DNA of 16,192 nucleotides, taken from the NCBI GenBank assembly GCA_002353225.1, contig DEJF01000022.1, positions 18,465-34,656 on the forward strand, in the 5' to 3' direction. Below the pieces are notes generated by a model. It saw nothing but the letters and a program-made list of their open reading frames with translations. It was not told where the DNA came from and ran no database searches. The DNA is from Prevotella sp. UBA2755. GTDB lineage: Bacteria; Bacteroidota; Bacteroidia; Bacteroidales; Bacteroidaceae. Made by a program: the position numbers and the translations under genes. This document shows positions 13,456-16,192 of the stretch, piece after piece (position 1 is the first letter of the stretch; every line of letters starts with the position of its first letter).

Positions 13456-15741
13456 ATGAAGAAGTATTTACTGACTTTGGTAGCGGTGACCTGCTCGCTG
13501 TTCGTCATGGCACAAGTTCCTGCATTCCCCGGAGCAGAGGGACACGGACGATACGTGACAGGGGGACGGGGTGGCAAAGTCATTCATGTGACAAACCTAA
13601 ACAATTCCGGAGCGGGATCCCTACGCGAGGCTGTTAAAGGTTCTGATAAGAAGATAGTGGTTTTCGATGTCGGTGGTGTGATAGCCCTCTCCAGCGACCT
13701 GGTCATTGGTGCCAACACCTCCATCCTGGGACAGACGGCACCATCCCCCGGTATCACCATCCGCTATTATACTGTCCGTCCTGAAGGTAACAATATCATT
13801 ATCCGTTTCCTGCGTGTCCGCCGTGGAGAAGAGAAGAACGTCAACGACGGAGCAGATGCTATCTGGACTCGCAACTATACGGGCATCATGATTGACCATT
13901 GCTCTTTCTCATGGAGTATTGACGAGGTGGCGTCCTTTTATGATAATAATAACTTCACCATGCAGTGGTGTACCCTTGGTGAGAGCCTCAACAACGCAGG
14001 ACACGACAAAGGCGCACATGGCTATGGCGGTATCTGGGGCGGTAAACTGGCTTCTTTCCACCACAACATGATTTGCCATGTCAACAACCGCTCTCCCCGG
14101 TTCAACGGGGCACGCTACAACTGGTCTGGCTATACCAACAACAAAGAATACAGTAACTACAACTGGAATAATGCCGTTCAGGCTGAGCATGTGGACTTCC
14201 GCAACTGTGTCATCTACAACTGTGGCAACGGCTGTTATGGCGGTCCTGGTGGCGGCTATATTAATATGGTCAACAATTACTATAAGACAGGACCCGCAGG
14301 TGGCACGTCTTCCATCACCCAGGCTTCCGTGGCAAACAGTACCAGTTCCAAGGACAACAAGGTCTATTGGGATATGTTCAGCCGCTACTATATCAGTGGC
14401 AACCAGTTGAACTCCACCGCCAATGCCGACTGGGGAAAAGTGAAGTATGACAGTGGCACCAAGACGAAGGACGGCGAGCGCTACACACCAGACCCCAACC
14501 ACTACTATGGCGACGATGTCACCTATGAGAATATCGACGGCGTGGACTGTGTCAAGATGAAACTCGACGAGCCTACCTATGAAGGCGAAGTAACCACCCA
14601 TACTGCAGGACAGGCTTTCGACAAGGTGCTTGCCTACGCAGGAGCCTCCCTCTATCGCGATGATGTCGACGAGCGTTATGCGAAAGAGGCTAATTTAGGG
14701 ACTGCCACCTATACCGGCTCAGTGACAGGAGTAGCAGGTCGTATCGACAAGGTTGCCGATGTAAAAGGATACACAGAGGCGAACTTCGGCTCTTCCAAGC
14801 GTGCCGCCGACTTCGATGCCGACAATGACGGAATGGCTGACGAATGGGAGAAACTGAACGGTGGGGACCTCGATCCCGATGCTTATGACCTGGATGATTT
14901 CAAAAAGTATTACACTAACTTCGAGGTATATGTCAACAGTCTCGTTGAGGATATCATCAAGGAAGGAAACAGTGACGCATTCATCCCTGTAGCCGAACAT
15001 TTCCCCGACTGCATCAAACTGCCGTCTGACACTCCTACACCTGAACCGGCTGACAATCAGGAAGGATCCGTCATCTGGCCTTTCGACGAAGGGAATGAGA
15101 ACCATGTCACGGATATCGGCAGCACTATCTCCGAGGCTATCGCTTCGACAAGCGTGACACTGGGAAGTGAACTCTCCTACGATGGCAAGGTTAACGTCAA
15201 CTATGTCGGGACAATGACGAAGATTAAGCAGAACAATGTCAATGCCACTGCTGCCACTGACGAGAATGCCATGACCTTCTCGCTGACCACAAACAAAGGG
15301 TATCAGTTCAAGGCTACAGGAGTATTCTTCTCTGCCAGCAGGTTGGGAACAGACAGAGGAAAGATCGACGCCAAATGGATTGACGCTGGCGGAACGACCC
15401 CATTCGTCTCTGGAGAAACACCTAACCGCAATAACGCCGATTCACCGTATACACGCTTCTTCCAAGACTTGCAAGATTATTCGAAAGCCACGGAAGGAAC
15501 CTGTTCGCTGGTGATTAACCTCTATGAACTGAGTTTCAACAATGGTACCGACACCTTCAAGGACGTAGGTTTTGCCAGCATCACGATAATAGGAACAATC
15601 TCTTCCTCTACGGGTATCACCACCCCCGTCACCATAAAGATGGATGGAAATGGCAACATCTACAACCTCAATGGTCAGCAGGTGGACAGTAATTATAAAG
15701 GTATTGTGATTAAGAACGGACGAAAATACATACAGAAATGA
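13456..15741 (+). CDS. Secreted multidomain pectate lyase (PL1-like)
   Basis: The 761-residue product begins with a signal peptide (MKKYLLTLVAVTCSLFVMAQ). Residues about 22-450 resemble a PL1 right-handed beta-helix, which cleaves polygalacturonan by beta-elimination: FPGAEGHGRYVTGGRGG near the N terminus, DHCSFSWSIDE (147-157), and NNRSPRFNG (210-218) with the likely catalytic Arg. A DFDADNDGMADEW segment (452-464) looks like a calcium-binding loop. Next come a linker rich in Pro and Thr, a beta-sandwich-like region of unknown function (about 538-715), and a short tail with IYNLNGQQV and KGIVIKNGRKYIQK resembling Bacteroidetes secretion or surface-sorting tails. The ATG at 13456 is preferred because AAAGAG stands before it as in the upstream gene; an in-frame ATG at 13438 adds six residues. 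The next gene overlaps its stop (ATGA). Confidence 0.88.
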   Translation: MKKYLLTLVAVTCSLFVMAQVPAFPGAEGHGRYVTGGRGGKVIHVTNLNNSGAGSLREAVKGSDKKIVVFDVGGVIALSSDLVIGANTSILGQTAPSPGITIRYYTVRPEGNNIIIRFLRVRRGEEKNVNDGADAIWTRNYTGIMIDHCSFSWSIDEVASFYDNNNFTMQWCTLGESLNNAGHDKGAHGYGGIWGGKLASFHHNMICHVNNRSPRFNGARYNWSGYTNNKEYSNYNWNNAVQAEHVDFRNCVIYNCGNGCYGGPGGGYINMVNNYYKTGPAGGTSSITQASVANSTSSKDNKVYWDMFSRYYISGNQLNSTANADWGKVKYDSGTKTKDGERYTPDPNHYYGDDVTYENIDGVDCVKMKLDEPTYEGEVTTHTAGQAFDKVLAYAGASLYRDDVDERYAKEANLGTATYTGSVTGVAGRIDKVADVKGYTEANFGSSKRAADFDADNDGMADEWEKLNGGDLDPDAYDLDDFKKYYTNFEVYVNSLVEDIIKEGNSDAFIPVAEHFPDCIKLPSDTPTPEPADNQEGSVIWPFDEGNENHVTDIGSTISEAIASTSVTLGSELSYDGKVNVNYVGTMTKIKQNNVNATAATDENAMTFSLTTNKGYQFKATGVFFSASRLGTDRGKIDAKWIDAGGTTPFVSGETPNRNNADSPYTRFFQDLQDYSKATEGTCSLVINLYELSFNNGTDTFKDVGFASITIIGTISSSTGITTPVTIKMDGNGNIYNLNGQQVDSNYKGIVIKNGRKYIQK

Positions 15742-16192
15742 GAAGATTAGCCATCATGAGTTGCCTCGCATGGATGTCATTGGGCACATGGGCAACCAAT
15801 TATTATGTATCGCCAACAGGCGCCGGGTCTAACTATACAGAGTCCTCTCCCGGCAAGTTGACCTCCACAGTGATTGGGAAACTAAAGGCTGGAGACGTGC
15901 TCTACCTGATGGGAGGTCAGTATGACTTCCAGAACACACTGAGCATCAACCGCAGTGGTACTGCCGATAAGATGATTACCATCTGCCCTTATAACGACGA
16001 GCGTCCTATCCTCGACTTCCGTCAGGAGGCGAACAAGACGAATGGTGTCAAGGTTGGAGGCAGTTACCTGCATATCAAGGGCATCACCATCCGCTATGCC
16101 GGCTATAAGGGTATCTGGCTGGAAGACTCGCAATACTGCATCTTGGAGCAACTCGATGTCTATGGCTGCTGTAATGCCGGCATCCAGTTACG
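15738..16192 (+). CDS. PL9-like pectate or rhamnogalacturonan lyase, 3' end cut by window
   Basis: An open frame of 151 codons starts at the ATG overlapping the previous stop (ATGA) and continues past the window edge. Residues 1-19 look like a signal peptide ending TWA. NYYVSPTGAG (21-30) and KAGDVLYLMGGQYDF follow, then alternating short strands (ITIRYAGYKGIWLED) typical of the first turns of a parallel beta-helix. This opening matches what I recall of PL9 lyases, which cut polygalacturonan or the rhamnogalacturonan I backbone. Another Met (codon 7) is an unlikely start because it would break the signal peptide. The catalytic region is not in the window, so family assignment rests on the N terminus and on its partners, a PL1-like lyase and a GH28-GH105 enzyme. 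Confidence 0.75.
   Translation, partial: MRRLAIMSCLAWMSLGTWATNYYVSPTGAGSNYTESSPGKLTSTVIGKLKAGDVLYLMGGQYDFQNTLSINRSGTADKMITICPYNDERPILDFRQEANKTNGVKVGGSYLHIKGITIRYAGYKGIWLEDSQYCILEQLDVYGCCNAGIQL

Noticed and set aside
13909..14601. A 230-codon minus-strand frame opposite the PL1 lyase, rich in Val and Ala
   Set aside because: The hydrophobic look comes from reading GAC/AAC-rich codons in reverse. There is no promoter or ribosome signal, and the lyase motifs on the plus strand are clear.

Overview
The window looks like chromosome of a Bacteroidales bacterium, most likely a Prevotella/Segatella-type gut or rumen organism. Three things point there: promoters of the Bacteroidetes form (TTTG, 19-21 bp, TAnnTTTG), a trp operon in the order trpB-E-G-D-C-F-A, and secreted pectin-degrading enzymes, one ending in a Prevotella-like C-terminal tail. 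No insertion sequence, phage gene, tRNA, rRNA or CRISPR array is visible. The assignment rests on recalled family features, not on a database search.

Left part (1-3904). A leftward three-gene unit encodes a LysE-family transporter, a DUF4924 protein and an RfbD-like dTDP-4-dehydrorhamnose reductase, with junctions of 1-2 bp. It is divergent from a rightward ROK-family sugar kinase gene. A leftward PaaI-type hotdog thioesterase gene converges on the kinase gene. The 178-bp gap between these two holds a strong hairpin, a second inverted repeat and a good leftward promoter match, which together could encode a small RNA of about 80 nt.

Middle part (3905-10733). This is a complete tryptophan operon. 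A near-consensus promoter is followed by a leader of about 180 nt. The leader encodes a 16-residue peptide with three consecutive Trp codons, then mutually exclusive RNA pairings and a GC-rich intrinsic terminator: a ribosome-mediated attenuator. The seven structural genes convert chorismate to tryptophan: TrpE/TrpG, then TrpD, TrpF, TrpC, then TrpA/TrpB. Short tandem repeats (9-bp and 10-bp units) fill the trpD-trpC and trpF-trpA junctions. An intrinsic terminator closes the operon.

Right part (10734-16192). A second promoter drives a tightly packed pectin-degradation operon: a GH28-GH105 fusion, a multidomain PL1-type pectate lyase, and the first 151 codons of a PL9-like lyase that runs off the window. 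All three start with signal peptides, so the set should act in the periplasm or at the cell surface on polygalacturonan or rhamnogalacturonan. No SusC/SusD pair or regulator is in view.

The most interesting item is the Trp-codon leader-peptide attenuator in a Bacteroidetes operon. The most speculative one worth testing is the small RNA candidate between the kinase and thioesterase genes.
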